Source: Spartobacteria bacterium
GTDB taxonomy: Bacteria; Verrucomicrobiota; Verrucomicrobiia; Chthoniobacterales; Chthoniobacteraceae
Assembly: GCA_021324395.1 (NCBI GenBank)
Contig: JAJPJG010000032.1
Span: 166,558 to 230,557 of the forward strand
DNA: 64,000 nucleotides
Direction of reading: 5' to 3'
A model generated the notes under the pieces. The model was not told the origin of the DNA and did not search any database. It saw only the letters and a list, made by a program, of their open reading frames with translations. Numbering within the stretch: position 1 is the first letter of the stretch; every line of letters begins with the position of its first letter. Below, piece after piece: positions 9,590 to 19,539 of the stretch. The translations under genes and the position numbers were made by a program.

Positions 9590-10200
9590 GTAAATGGAAT
9601 GAACTTCACCAACGGCTAAGCATGGTGCGCGAGACGATCGACCGTGGCTTTTCTCCAACCAAAGAAGAGCAACAAGGAATCCTGCGCAAACGCGCGGAGT
9701 TTTTGGCAAAAGAACCCGTGCAGGAAACAGCTACTGACGGAATGGAAGTCACTGTCTTCACACTCGCAAATGAAACCTATGGAATCGAAACTAAATTCGT
9801 GATCGAAGTAATAGCCTTCGATCAACTCACCATGGTTCCCGGCGCGCCAGGTTTTATCGCAGGAATAGTAAACCTGCGCGGAACTATTCTTACGCTCATC
9901 GATATCAAGAGGTTCTTTGGTCTGCCGGAGAATGGAATCGACGATCTTCATAAGATCGTCCTCATTCGTGCAAAAGAAACACAAGCCGGCCTCCTCGCCG
10001 ATAACTTGATTGGAATCAGTCATGTCGCAGTAAACGATTTGCAAACAAGCTTACCAACATTAACCGGCCGCCGCGCGGACTACTTAAAAGGAGTAAGAGC
10101 TGACGGCCTGATCGTGCTTGATGTCGAGAAGTTGCTTGCAGACGAGCGGCTATACGTCAACCAAAAGCCGGAAGAACACATGACAGAAGCAAACTTATGA
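9586..10200 (+). CDS. cheW: CheW-like coupling protein (second copy)
   Basis: 204 residues, with an N-terminal helical extension of about 45 residues before the CheW fold. The core shows TVFTLANETYGIETKFVIEV, then APGFIAGIVNLRGTILTLID, the standard CheW block. It overlaps cheR and the following receptor gene by ATGA junctions. Two different CheW proteins flanking a CheR-TPR is the arrangement seen in Wsp-type systems (WspB-WspC-WspD), and this gene takes the WspD position. Confidence 0.9.
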   Translation: MSKWNELHQRLSMVRETIDRGFSPTKEEQQGILRKRAEFLAKEPVQETATDGMEVTVFTLANETYGIETKFVIEVIAFDQLTMVPGAPGFIAGIVNLRGTILTLIDIKRFFGLPENGIDDLHKIVLIRAKETQAGLLADNLIGISHVAVNDLQTSLPTLTGRRADYLKGVRADGLIVLDVEKLLADERLYVNQKPEEHMTEANL

Positions 10201-11924
10201 AATGGAATGTCGGAGCTAAAATCGGTGCGGGATTTCTCCTAGCTATTCTGGTTCTTCTGCTCATCGGGCTTCTCACTTACCGTAGCATAAGCGCGTTAGT
10301 GCAAGCTTCCGAGTGGAGGCGCCACAGCTATCAGGTGCTGCAGCATGTCGAGCGTGTGCTCTCTTTGCTGAAAGATGCTGAGACAGGGCAGCGCGGCTTT
10401 ATCATTACTGGCGAAGAACGGTATCTGGATCCATACCAAGTGGCATTGCGCGAAATGGATGGTGAGATAGCTACGCTACGGAATTTGACGAGCGATAACC
10501 CGGGCCAGCAGCAACGACTCGACTCATTGCAAAAGCTGGAGCAGGGCAAGCTTGCAGAGCTGCAGGAGACAATTTCTCTGCGTAAGGAAAAGGGCTTTGA
10601 AGATGCACGAATGGTTGTTGCATCGGATCGCGGGAAGCAGCTCATGGATCAGGCGCGCGATGTGATCAGTGCGATAAATCAGGAGGAAGAGCGGTTGTTG
10701 GATGAACGCACGAAAGAAGCTGCGACGAACACACAGCGGACTTATGCGACCATCATTTATGGCATTATCTTTGCCGTAGTTGCGATGTTCGGCACCGGGT
10801 GGCTGATAACAACAAATATTGCAGCACCTTTGAAGCAGGTCACTGACATAGCGAACCGCATTGCAGTTGGTGAATTGGGCGGTGAAGTAGGCGATATGGA
10901 ACGTCTGGATGAGGTGGGCCTATTGCATAACGCTTTTGCGCGAATGAATAAGTCTTTAAAGCTGCTGGCCGGGCAAGCTCAACAGATCGCAGCGGGTGAT
11001 TTAAAAGCACAGCTTAGCGTGCAATCGGACAAAGACATCCTTGGGAACGCTTTCGCGACAATGACACAGAACCTGCGCAGCTTGATGCAGGACGTTTTGG
11101 AAGCGGTAAACGTGCTTGTTTCCTCCGCAAGCGAGATCATGGCCGCTGCGACTCAACTAGCTTCGGGAGCTACTGAGACAGCGACAGGGGTAAGCCAGAC
11201 TACGGCTACGGTCGAAGAAGTGAAGCAAACCTCGCAGCTATCGAGTGAAAAGGGAAGGCAGGTCGCCGATAATGCGCAAAATGCAGCAAAGGTTGCGCAG
11301 GAAGGCAAGGAATCGGTGGAAGAGACCATTGCTGGAATGAGCCGAATCCGCAATCAGATGGAGACAATTGCCGATAGCATTGTAAGACTTAGCGAGCAGA
11401 GCCAGGCAATTGGCGCTATCATCGCTACAGTTGATGATCTGGCGGCGCAATCGAATCTCCTGGCAGTGAATGCCTCGATTGAAGCGGCCAAGGCGGGTGA
11501 GCATGGCAAAGGATTCGGTGTCGTTGCGCAGGAGGTAAAGAACCTCGCAGATCAATCCAAGCAAGCAACGATGCAGGTTCGCACGATTTTGAGCGATGTC
11601 CAGAAAGCAACTGCGAGCGCTGTTTTGGCTACCGAACAAGGCAGCAAGACAGTCGAAGCCGGAGTGGTGCAAGCAAATTCGGCCGGCCACGCGATTCGAG
11701 CCTTGAATGACACAGTTACGGAAGCTGCACAGGCTGCTACGCAAATCGCGACAATGAGCCAGGAACAGTTTGTCGGCATGGATCAAATCGCGCTCGCAAT
11801 GGAAAATATCAAGGTGGCAAGCACGCAAACCGTCGCCAGCACAAAACAGGCGGAAACCGCGGCGCATCATATTCATGAACTTGGGCAAAAACTAAAGGAC
11901 CTGATAAACCGCTTCAAAGTATAA
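10197..11924 (+). CDS. chemoreceptor (methyl-accepting protein) with CHASE3 domain
   Basis: 575 residues. A transmembrane helix at about 7-29, then an extracytoplasmic CHASE3 domain marked by LKDAETGQRGFIITGEERYL, a second helix near 183-206 and a HAMP segment (APLKQVTDIANRIAVGEL). A long cytoplasmic signalling hairpin follows, with the conserved tip AIIATVDDLAAQSNLLAVNA. It senses an unknown signal in the periplasm and controls the CheA kinase through the CheW proteins. Its C-terminal half is strongly similar to the next gene, pointing to a tandem duplication. Start overlaps the upstream stop. Confidence 0.92.
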   Translation: MKWNVGAKIGAGFLLAILVLLLIGLLTYRSISALVQASEWRRHSYQVLQHVERVLSLLKDAETGQRGFIITGEERYLDPYQVALREMDGEIATLRNLTSDNPGQQQRLDSLQKLEQGKLAELQETISLRKEKGFEDARMVVASDRGKQLMDQARDVISAINQEEERLLDERTKEAATNTQRTYATIIYGIIFAVVAMFGTGWLITTNIAAPLKQVTDIANRIAVGELGGEVGDMERLDEVGLLHNAFARMNKSLKLLAGQAQQIAAGDLKAQLSVQSDKDILGNAFATMTQNLRSLMQDVLEAVNVLVSSASEIMAAATQLASGATETATGVSQTTATVEEVKQTSQLSSEKGRQVADNAQNAAKVAQEGKESVEETIAGMSRIRNQMETIADSIVRLSEQSQAIGAIIATVDDLAAQSNLLAVNASIEAAKAGEHGKGFGVVAQEVKNLADQSKQATMQVRTILSDVQKATASAVLATEQGSKTVEAGVVQANSAGHAIRALNDTVTEAAQAATQIATMSQEQFVGMDQIALAMENIKVASTQTVASTKQAETAAHHIHELGQKLKDLINRFKV

Positions 11925-13561
11925 TGATGAATTCGTTCTTAAACCTGCGCACAGGAGTGAAGCTTTTCATTAGCTTCGGGCTTATGGCACTCATCACGGG
12001 AGCGGTCATTGTGACAGCTTATTTTGGGGTGCTCGAACTGGAGCGGTCGCAAAAAGCGTTATTCGAGCGTGATTTCAAGATGGCGGTCAATCTGCTCAAT
12101 ATCCGTGCGCTCGAGAATCGTCAGCGTGTTCGTATCCTGGAACTATTGGCGTTTATCGAGAAGGAAGATGCGCCCGTTTTACTGCAGGATATCAAAAGCA
12201 ATGCGAAAGAGATCGACGACTCACTTGAGCAATGCCTCGAGATTGGAAAAGACGATGCCAGGATGGCCGGGCGAATGGAGGAACTAAGATCGACTATCGT
12301 TGATTATCGTAAGACTAGGGACCAGCAAATTGTTCTTATCAATAGCGGAAAGGTCGATGAGGCAAAGCAGCTAAGCAATTCCGTGCAGGAGGAGCGTTAC
12401 GAACGAATCGCTTCTCTAGCTAATGACCTAGGCAAAGAAGCTGTGGGACGTGCGCAGAAGCGAATACTGGATAGCGCGGACAGGGTGCATCAGCTAATCA
12501 GCTTTCTTGGCGTGGTTGCCGTCATCGCGGTAGTCATCACGATGCTGCTCGGCTACGTGCTAAATCGCATGATTGCGCGACCGCTAAAAGCGATCTCGGG
12601 AGTTGCCGAACGAATGGCTGCTGGCGATTTTTCCACAAAGATCACTGTGAATCATCGCGGTGATGAAGTAGGTGTGCTCGAGACGAACTTTCGCCGGATG
12701 AATGAAAATCTTGGCAGCATCATACAGGAAATCATCGAGGCGGTAAATGTGCTTGCGTCATCGGCGAGCGAAATCCTTGCCGCAACAACGCAGCTAGCTT
12801 CCGGCGCTACCGAGACAGCGACGGCAATCACCCAAACCACGACGACAGTTGAGGAAGTGAAGCAAACTTCAAAGGTGTCGAGTGAAAAGGGCAAAGTCAT
12901 TTCCGATACCGCTCAACAAGCTTCCCAGGTAGCTCAAACTGGACGGAGATCTGTGGACGAAACCATCGATGGCATGGGACGGATTCGTCAGCAAATGGAA
13001 TCGATTGCGGATAGCATAGTAAGACTTAGCGAGCAGAGTCAGGCTATCGGCGAAATCATAACGACTGTCGATGACCTGGCGGCGCAGTCAAATCTACTAG
13101 CTGTGAATGCATCGATTGAAGCAGCCAAAGCAGGCGACCACGGCAAAGGCTTTGCGGTGGTCGCGCAAGAGGTAAAGAACCTCGCCGAGCAATCCAAGCA
13201 AGCGACAATGCAAGTGCGCGGCATTCTAAGTGAGATTCAAAAGGCAACCAGCAGCGCCGTCTTAACTACCGAGCAAGGCAGCAAGGCTGTTGAAGCGGGA
13301 GTAACTCAATCAACCGCCGCGGGCGATACGATCCGCATCCTGGCCGATAACATCTCGCAAGCTGCGCAGGCGGCTACGCAGATTGCCGCAACCAATCAGG
13401 AGCAATTCGCAGGCATGGATCAGGTAGTGCTAGCGATGGAAAATATCAAAGTGGCAAGCACGCAGACTGTCGCGAGCACAAAGCAAGCGGAGACTGCGGC
13501 GCGCAGCCTGCATGACTTGGGGCAAAAACTGAAAGAGCTCGTGCAGCGGTTCAAGGTCTAG
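11924..13561 (+). CDS. chemoreceptor (methyl-accepting protein) with 4-helix-bundle sensor
   Basis: 545 residues. A transmembrane helix at about 11-32, then a helical periplasmic region of the 4HB_MCP type (RALENRQRVRILELLAFIEK and following heptads), a second membrane helix near 192-212, HAMP (ARPLKAISGVAERMAAGDF) and a signalling hairpin with tip EIITTVDDLAAQSNLLAVNA. The signalling half matches the preceding receptor over long stretches while the sensor halves differ, so the pair probably feeds two signals into one kinase. The start overlaps the preceding stop (TAATG). Confidence 0.92.
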   Translation: MMNSFLNLRTGVKLFISFGLMALITGAVIVTAYFGVLELERSQKALFERDFKMAVNLLNIRALENRQRVRILELLAFIEKEDAPVLLQDIKSNAKEIDDSLEQCLEIGKDDARMAGRMEELRSTIVDYRKTRDQQIVLINSGKVDEAKQLSNSVQEERYERIASLANDLGKEAVGRAQKRILDSADRVHQLISFLGVVAVIAVVITMLLGYVLNRMIARPLKAISGVAERMAAGDFSTKITVNHRGDEVGVLETNFRRMNENLGSIIQEIIEAVNVLASSASEILAATTQLASGATETATAITQTTTTVEEVKQTSKVSSEKGKVISDTAQQASQVAQTGRRSVDETIDGMGRIRQQMESIADSIVRLSEQSQAIGEIITTVDDLAAQSNLLAVNASIEAAKAGDHGKGFAVVAQEVKNLAEQSKQATMQVRGILSEIQKATSSAVLTTEQGSKAVEAGVTQSTAAGDTIRILADNISQAAQAATQIAATNQEQFAGMDQVVLAMENIKVASTQTVASTKQAETAARSLHDLGQKLKELVQRFKV

Positions 13562-13563
13562 CG

Positions 13564-15783
13564 ATGGCAAACGACGAAGAGTTTCAACAAAGGCTGCTCG
13601 AAGCTTTTCAGATCGAGGCTCAAGAGCATTTGCAAATGCTATCGGCCGGCCTGCTGGAACTCGAAAGCAGCCCTGCCGAGGAGCGACGGCATGAGATTGT
13701 GGAAACCATTTTTCGCGAAGCGCATAGCTTGAAAGGTGCTGCCCGTTCGGTGAATCGCACGGATATCGAGTCGCTATGCCAGGCGATGGAGAGTGTCTTT
13801 TCAAAGTGGAAAACAAATGGCGTTACCGCGACCGCGGAGACATTCGACCGGCTTAGCGATGCAGTCGATTTTTTGCAAAGGCTGCTCGGCGCAACTCCGC
13901 CGGATGCGCGGGAAGTCGCTGCGATGACCAAGGAAATTCGCGCTTTGGAGACAATGGTCGAGCCGTTGCCGGAATCGATGACCGAACCAGTCGATCCTGG
14001 TTTCAGTGCGCACCCGGTAGCGCACGTGACTGAAGATACGATCCGCATTGCGACAGCAAAGATGGATGCGCTTCTGCTGCAAGCCGAGGAAATGATCGCC
14101 GTGAAAAACACCGCGACGCAACGCGCGTCGGAACTGCACGAGGTCGCCGCGATGATGGAAACGTGGCGCAAGGAATGGGCGAAGATGAATGCGGAGATGC
14201 AGAGGGTTCGCGCGCCCGCGCAGAACAGCAGTGCGCCGACGGAGCGTGTCTTCGACTTTCTCGAATGGAACCAGAGCTATCTTCGCTCGCTCGAAAACCG
14301 ATTGCTGACTTTGCGCAAATCGGCGGAGGAAGATCAGCGGCGGCTCGGCGGAATGGTTGACGATTTGCTCGATGAAGCGAAGCGGCTCGTGATGCTGCCG
14401 TTTGCGACGCTGCTCGACATTTTTCCGAAGCCGGTGCGCGATCTGGCGCGTGACCAGGAGAAGCAGGTGGAGCTGATTTTGCGCGGCCGGCGCATCGAGA
14501 TCGACAAACGCATTCTCGAGCAGATGAAAGATCCGCTGATGCATCTCGTGCGAAATGCGATCGACCACGGGATCGAAAAACCTGAGATGCGCATGGCGCA
14601 GCGAAAGCCGGAGCGCGGCATGATCACAATGGCTGTTGCGCAGATCGATGCGAGTAAAGTCGAGATCGTGATCGGCGACGACGGCGCAGGCATCGATGTC
14701 GCCGAAGTGAAAGCGGCTGCGGTTAAATCCGGCGCTATTTCGACTGAAGAAGCCGCGCAGCGTAGCGACCGCGAAGCGCTCGCGCTGATTTTTCAAAGCG
14801 GCGTTTCTACGAGCAAAATGGTCACCGAACTTTCCGGACGCGGACTCGGCATGGCGATCGTGCGCGAGAAGGTCGAGAAGCTCGGCGGACATATTGAGAT
14901 CGAGACTGAGCGCGGGCGTGGCACGGCTTTTCGCATCGTGCTGCCGGTCACGCTTTCGACTTTCAAAGGGCTGCTCGTGCGCGCGGGCGGACAGCCGTTC
15001 GTGCTGCCGATCGCGAACGTCGATCGCGTGCTGCGGATCGCGCGCGATGAAATTAAAACGGTCGAGAACAAGGAGACGATTTCGTGGGATGGCCGCGTGC
15101 TCTCGCTCACGCGGCTCAATGTGGTGCTAGGCTTGCCGCGTCGTGAAAAAAGCGAGGACTCGAAGTTTGTGCAAATGGTTGTGCTGAACGCAGGCGAAAC
15201 GCGCATCGCGTTTGTCGTCGACGAGGTGCTCAACGAGCAGGAGGTGCTTGTAAAACCTCTGCAAAAGCCGCTCGTTCACGTGCGGAATGTTGCCGCCGCG
15301 ACCGTGCTCGGTTCCGGCCAGGTCGTGCTGATTTTAAATGTGCCGGAATTGATCGAGTCCGCGACAACCGGCACTGCGAATGCGGTTTCCGCAATTGTGG
15401 CGGAGCCGGTCGAATCGAAAACGAAATCGCTGCTCGTCGTCGATGACTCCGTTACTTCGCGCATGCTGTTAAAAAACATTCTTGAAACGGCCGGCTACGA
15501 TGTGAAGACCGCAATCGACGGCGTGGATGCGATGACGCATTTGCGCACGCAGCATTTCGACCTCATTGTTTCCGACGTGCAGATGCCGCGCATGGACGGT
15601 TTTGATTTAACAGCAAAAATCCGCACGGACAAACGGCTCGGCGATTTGCCTGTCGTGCTCGTGACTGCGCTCGAATCGCGCGAGCACCGCGAACGGGGCA
15701 TTGACGTCGGGGCAAACGCCTACATCGTGAAAAGCAGCTTCGATCAAAGCAACCTGCTCGAGGTCGTCGAGCACCTGATATGA
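13564..15783 (+). CDS. cheA: CheA-type histidine kinase fused to a receiver domain
   Basis: 739 residues. The N-terminal Hpt domain carries the phosphoryl-accepting His54 in REAHSLKGAARS. The ATPase domain shows the N box (LMHLVRNAIDHG), G1 (IGDDGAGID) and G2 (SGRGLGMAIV). A CheW-like regulatory domain follows (residues about 470-600). The C-terminal receiver (about 620-739) has LLVVDDS, the acceptor aspartate in SDVQMPRMDG and a terminal lysine loop (IVKSS). I do not see a separate P2 domain. The CheA-REC architecture is the WspE type. Its end overlaps cheB by four bases. Confidence 0.93.
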   Translation: MANDEEFQQRLLEAFQIEAQEHLQMLSAGLLELESSPAEERRHEIVETIFREAHSLKGAARSVNRTDIESLCQAMESVFSKWKTNGVTATAETFDRLSDAVDFLQRLLGATPPDAREVAAMTKEIRALETMVEPLPESMTEPVDPGFSAHPVAHVTEDTIRIATAKMDALLLQAEEMIAVKNTATQRASELHEVAAMMETWRKEWAKMNAEMQRVRAPAQNSSAPTERVFDFLEWNQSYLRSLENRLLTLRKSAEEDQRRLGGMVDDLLDEAKRLVMLPFATLLDIFPKPVRDLARDQEKQVELILRGRRIEIDKRILEQMKDPLMHLVRNAIDHGIEKPEMRMAQRKPERGMITMAVAQIDASKVEIVIGDDGAGIDVAEVKAAAVKSGAISTEEAAQRSDREALALIFQSGVSTSKMVTELSGRGLGMAIVREKVEKLGGHIEIETERGRGTAFRIVLPVTLSTFKGLLVRAGGQPFVLPIANVDRVLRIARDEIKTVENKETISWDGRVLSLTRLNVVLGLPRREKSEDSKFVQMVVLNAGETRIAFVVDEVLNEQEVLVKPLQKPLVHVRNVAAATVLGSGQVVLILNVPELIESATTGTANAVSAIVAEPVESKTKSLLVVDDSVTSRMLLKNILETAGYDVKTAIDGVDAMTHLRTQHFDLIVSDVQMPRMDGFDLTAKIRTDKRLGDLPVVLVTALESREHRERGIDVGANAYIVKSSFDQSNLLEVVEHLI

Positions 15784-16838
15784 CCCAACGAAAAATCCGC
15801 GTGCTCATCGTGGAAGACTCGGCCGTTTCGCGCGAGTTGCTGACGCACATTTTACAAAGCGATCCCGAAATCGAAGTCGCAGGCATGGCGCGCGACGGCG
15901 AGGAAGCAATCGCCGAGACGCTCCGATTAAAGCCGGATGTGATCACGATGGACATCCACATGCCGAAGCTGAACGGCTTCGACACCACGCGGCGCATCAT
16001 GGAAATGCAACCGGTGCCGATCATCATCGTAAGCTCGAGCGCCGATCCGAATGATGTGCAAAAAGCATTTCGCGTGATGGACGCGGGCGCCGTCGCAATT
16101 CTCGAAACACCGCGCGGCACGGCACATCCGGAGCATAACTGGATGGCGGCGAAATTGGTTCGCACCGTGAAGCTGATGTCCGAAATCAAGGTCGTGAAGC
16201 GCTGGCGCAGAACACCGCCGCGCGCCACGAAACCGCCGCAATCGGTGCAACTGCTTTCCGCAACGCGCAGCTTCGAGCTTGTTGCGATCGGCGCATCGAC
16301 CGGCGGGCCTGCCGTATTGCATTCGATTTTGGGTTCGATTCAAAAATTTCCGCCGGTCCCGATTTTAATTGTGCAACACATCGCGAGCGGTTTCGTGCAA
16401 GGTTTTGCCGACTGGCTGGCGCACAGCACCGGTCTGCCGGTTCATCTCGCAAATCACGGCGACAAACCGCAAGCCGGGCATGTTTACGTGGCACCGGATG
16501 GCCACCACATGGTCATGGATAATACCGGCCGTATCGCGTTGCGCGCCGATCCGCCGGAGAATGGCTTGCGTCCGGCAGTCTCGCCATTTTTTAACTCCGT
16601 CGCCCAAGTTTTTGGCGATCGAGCGATTGGTATTTTGCTCACCGGCATGGGCCGCGACGGTGCTGATGGACTCAAAGCAATGCGCGATCGCGGCGCGGTT
16701 ACCATCGCGCAGGACCAGCAGAGTTCCGTCGTTTACGGAATGCCCGGCGCAGCGGTAAAACTCGAAGCCGCCGCCTACGTGCTGCCACCGGCGCAAATCA
16801 CAGCAACACTCGATTCATTGCTGCACCCGGCCAAATGA
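15780..16838 (+). CDS. cheB: CheB-type protein-glutamate methylesterase
   Basis: 352 residues. Receiver domain at 1-125 with LIVEDSAVS and acceptor Asp in TMDIHMPKLNG, then a linker, then the methylesterase domain: IGASTGGP (nucleophile Ser), IVQHIASGF (His) and MGRDGADGL (Asp). It removes receptor methyl groups and is activated by CheA phosphorylation, opposing the CheR encoded upstream. It takes the WspF position. The start overlaps the cheA stop. Confidence 0.93.
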   Translation: MTQRKIRVLIVEDSAVSRELLTHILQSDPEIEVAGMARDGEEAIAETLRLKPDVITMDIHMPKLNGFDTTRRIMEMQPVPIIIVSSSADPNDVQKAFRVMDAGAVAILETPRGTAHPEHNWMAAKLVRTVKLMSEIKVVKRWRRTPPRATKPPQSVQLLSATRSFELVAIGASTGGPAVLHSILGSIQKFPPVPILIVQHIASGFVQGFADWLAHSTGLPVHLANHGDKPQAGHVYVAPDGHHMVMDNTGRIALRADPPENGLRPAVSPFFNSVAQVFGDRAIGILLTGMGRDGADGLKAMRDRGAVTIAQDQQSSVVYGMPGAAVKLEAAAYVLPPAQITATLDSLLHPAK

Positions 16839-18145
16839 CGAAACAAAATGACATCGAGATTCTGATCGTCGAGGACAGCCTCACGCAGTCCTTGCGTTTG
16901 CAGCATTTGCTTGAAAAAAACGGGTTCCGCGTCCGCACCGCGCGTGACGGCCGGCGCGCGCTCGAATCGCTGGAGGTGCATCGGCCGACGCTCGTCATCG
17001 CCGACATCCAAATGCCGGAGATGGACGGTTATCAATTGTGTCGCGCTGTGAAAAGCACACCCGCGCTGCGCGATGTTCCGGTGATGCTGCTCACTTCGCT
17101 TTCCGCGCCGCAGGACATCATTCGCGGACTCGAATCCGGTGCGGACAATTTCGTCGTGAAGCCTTACGAGGAGGACTTCCTGCTATCGCGCATCGAGACG
17201 GTGCTCGCGAGCCAGCAGTTCCGCAAAACAGGCGGCGCGGAAGCGGAGCTGCCGATTTTGTTTGCGGGAAAAAAATACACCATTAGTTCCGACCGCCGGC
17301 AGATCCTGAATCTGCTGCTCTCGACTTACGAAACGGCTGTCAAAACCAACCTAGACCTCATCCAGGCGCACGAGGAACTCAAATCGGCGCAGGCGCAGTT
17401 GATCGAGGCTGAGAAAGCGTTGTCACTGGGTCGGCTCGCGGCGGGCGTTGCGCACGAGGTGCGCAATCCGCTCGCCATTTTGGAAATGGGCGTCTCGTTC
17501 CTATCCGAGCGTTCGCTCGGCGAGGAGGAGCGCGGAGTGTTAAACGAAATGTGTGAAGCCGTTCGCCGCGCGAACATCGTCATCCACGGCTTGATGGATG
17601 TGTCGTCGCCGAACGAGCTCGGCATGCGCGACAGCGACATCAATCGCGTGATCGAAAAAGCGCTGCTGCTTTTCGCCGATCAACTCGACCAGCGAAAAAT
17701 CAAAGTCCGCCGCGAGTTGCAGCCCGACTTGTGCGCGTGCCGGATCGACGAAAGCAAGATGGAACAGGTGTTCATCAATCTGTTCGCCAACGCGCGCGAC
17801 GCGATGCCGAATGGCGGCGAGTTGCTGATCCACACGCAAACGCGCGTGCTCGATAAAAGCGACGTCACCTACGACGCCGGCGACCGTTCCGGCGCGCGCT
17901 TGCGCGAAGGCGACCACGGCGTGCTCGTCGAGATCAGCGACAGCGGCGCGGGGATTGCCGGTGACAATTTAACCAAAGTGTTCGATCCGTTTTTCAGCAC
18001 GAAACCGACCGGCAAAGGCATGGGACTCGGCCTCACCGTATCGAAAAAAATGATCGAGCTGCACGGCGGAAAACTCGCGCTGCGCAACCGTCCCGAAGGC
18101 GGCATCACCGCGACTGTCCTGCTCCGCTGCATCGGCCAGGCCTGA
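16835..18145 (+). CDS. receiver-histidine kinase hybrid, probable output of the chemosensory operon
   Basis: 436 residues. The receiver comes first (ILIVEDSLTQS, acceptor Asp in IADIQMPEMDG, NFVVKPYEEDF), then a linker with LLLSTYETAV, a coiled coil, the HisKA motif AAGVAHEVRNPLAIL and an HATPase domain with NLFANARDAMP, ISDSGAGIAG and GKGMGLGLTV. The order REC-HK suggests that phosphorylation by the upstream CheA controls this kinase. It starts with a four-base overlap of cheB, so it belongs to the operon. Its receiver and linker are close relatives of those of the next gene. Confidence 0.88.
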   Translation: MTKQNDIEILIVEDSLTQSLRLQHLLEKNGFRVRTARDGRRALESLEVHRPTLVIADIQMPEMDGYQLCRAVKSTPALRDVPVMLLTSLSAPQDIIRGLESGADNFVVKPYEEDFLLSRIETVLASQQFRKTGGAEAELPILFAGKKYTISSDRRQILNLLLSTYETAVKTNLDLIQAHEELKSAQAQLIEAEKALSLGRLAAGVAHEVRNPLAILEMGVSFLSERSLGEEERGVLNEMCEAVRRANIVIHGLMDVSSPNELGMRDSDINRVIEKALLLFADQLDQRKIKVRRELQPDLCACRIDESKMEQVFINLFANARDAMPNGGELLIHTQTRVLDKSDVTYDAGDRSGARLREGDHGVLVEISDSGAGIAGDNLTKVFDPFFSTKPTGKGMGLGLTVSKKMIELHGGKLALRNRPEGGITATVLLRCIGQA

Positions 18146-18150
18146 AAGAC

Positions 18151-19527
18151 ATGAGCCTCGACGAGTTCCCGCCTGCGCAACTCGTAGACATTTTGATCGT
18201 CGAGGACAGCCTCACGCAGGCGATGAAATTGCAGCACGTGCTCGAGCAGCACGGTCATCGCGTGACCGTCACCCGCAACGGCGAGGAGGCGCTCGCGACC
18301 TTGCGCGCGATGCCGCCGCAAATGGTGATCACCGATATCAACATGCCGAAAATGGACGGCTACGAGCTTTGCCGCCGCATCAAGGACGATCCGCAGACGA
18401 CAGCGCTTCCGGTGATTTTGCTCACATCGCTTTCCGATCCGAAGGACATCCTGAATGGGCTCGAATGCGGCGCGGACAATTTCATCGTTAAACCTTACGA
18501 CGAGGACTTCCTGCTCTCGCGCATCCAATACGTCATCGCGAACTCCGAGCTGCGACGCAACGGCGGGGAAGAACGCACGGAGGTTTTTTTCGCGGGTCAC
18601 AAATATCGCTTCAGCTCCGCGCGTATTCACTCGCTCGACCTGTTGCTCTCCACTTACGAAACCGCCGTGTTGAAAAATCTCGAGCTGAGCAAGGCGAAGG
18701 AATTACTCGAGCGGCGGGCGACGGAGCTGCGCGAAAAAAACGAGCAAATGGAAGCCGACCTCATCATGGCGCGTGAGCTGCAACGCGCATTTCTCCCGCA
18801 GGAATCCGTCTTCCCTCACAATGCCGCACCGGAAAAAAGTGCGCTGCAATTTTGCCACCGGTATCGCACGACCACGGAACTCGGCGGCGACTTTTTCGAC
18901 ATTCTCACGATTTCCAACGAACAGGTTGGCGTGTTCATTTGCGACGTGATGGGACACGGCGTTCGTGCGGCGCTCGTGACCGCGCTCATCCGCGGATTGA
19001 TCGAGGAACTGATGCCGTTCGCAGGCGATCCCGGCGAGTTCCTCTCGCAGATGAATGAGAGCCTCTGCGCGATTTTAAAACAAACGACAACGCCACTTTT
19101 TGCCTCCGCATTTTATGCAGTGATCGACGTCGCGGACGGCGTGATCCGTTACGCGAACGCCGGCCATCCGAGCCCGTTCCATCTGCAACGCACCGCAAAC
19201 AAACTCTCGCGCCTCGAACCGCAAGACGGGCGACACGGGCCGGCGCTCGGCGTTTTTGAAAAAACAATCTACCCGGAAGCCGACCGGCGGCTCGCGGCTC
19301 GCGACGGGCTGATCCTTTTCACCGATGGATTCTACGAAGTCGAAGGCAAAAACGGCGTGTTTTACGATCAGCAACAACTGTCGCAGCAAATCGAGCGGCA
19401 CATGCAGTTAGACACCGGTTTGCTCTTCGACAAGGTCGTCGAGAAGATCCGCGCGTTCTCGGCCACGCAAAATTTCGAGGACGATCTTTGTCTTGTCGGA
19501 GTTGAAGTTGCGCGCACAGGCGGGTAG
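18151..19527 (+). CDS. receiver-PP2C (RsbU/SpoIIE-type) phosphatase
   Basis: 458 residues. The receiver (acceptor Asp in ITDINMPKMDG, NFIVKPYDEDF) and linker LLLSTYETAV parallel the preceding gene. A coiled coil with ADLIMARELQRAFLP is the usual lead into SpoIIE-type phosphatases. The catalytic domain shows metal-binding TELGGDFFDI, FICDVMGHGVRA and the NAGHPSP block. Such proteins dephosphorylate anti-sigma antagonists (STAS proteins) in partner-switch pathways; no STAS or anti-sigma gene is visible nearby. It lies 5 bases after the REC-kinase stop. Confidence 0.9.
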   Translation: MSLDEFPPAQLVDILIVEDSLTQAMKLQHVLEQHGHRVTVTRNGEEALATLRAMPPQMVITDINMPKMDGYELCRRIKDDPQTTALPVILLTSLSDPKDILNGLECGADNFIVKPYDEDFLLSRIQYVIANSELRRNGGEERTEVFFAGHKYRFSSARIHSLDLLLSTYETAVLKNLELSKAKELLERRATELREKNEQMEADLIMARELQRAFLPQESVFPHNAAPEKSALQFCHRYRTTTELGGDFFDILTISNEQVGVFICDVMGHGVRAALVTALIRGLIEELMPFAGDPGEFLSQMNESLCAILKQTTTPLFASAFYAVIDVADGVIRYANAGHPSPFHLQRTANKLSRLEPQDGRHGPALGVFEKTIYPEADRRLAARDGLILFTDGFYEVEGKNGVFYDQQQLSQQIERHMQLDTGLLFDKVVEKIRAFSATQNFEDDLCLVGVEVARTGG

Positions 19528-19539
19528 GTTTTCCGCTCG

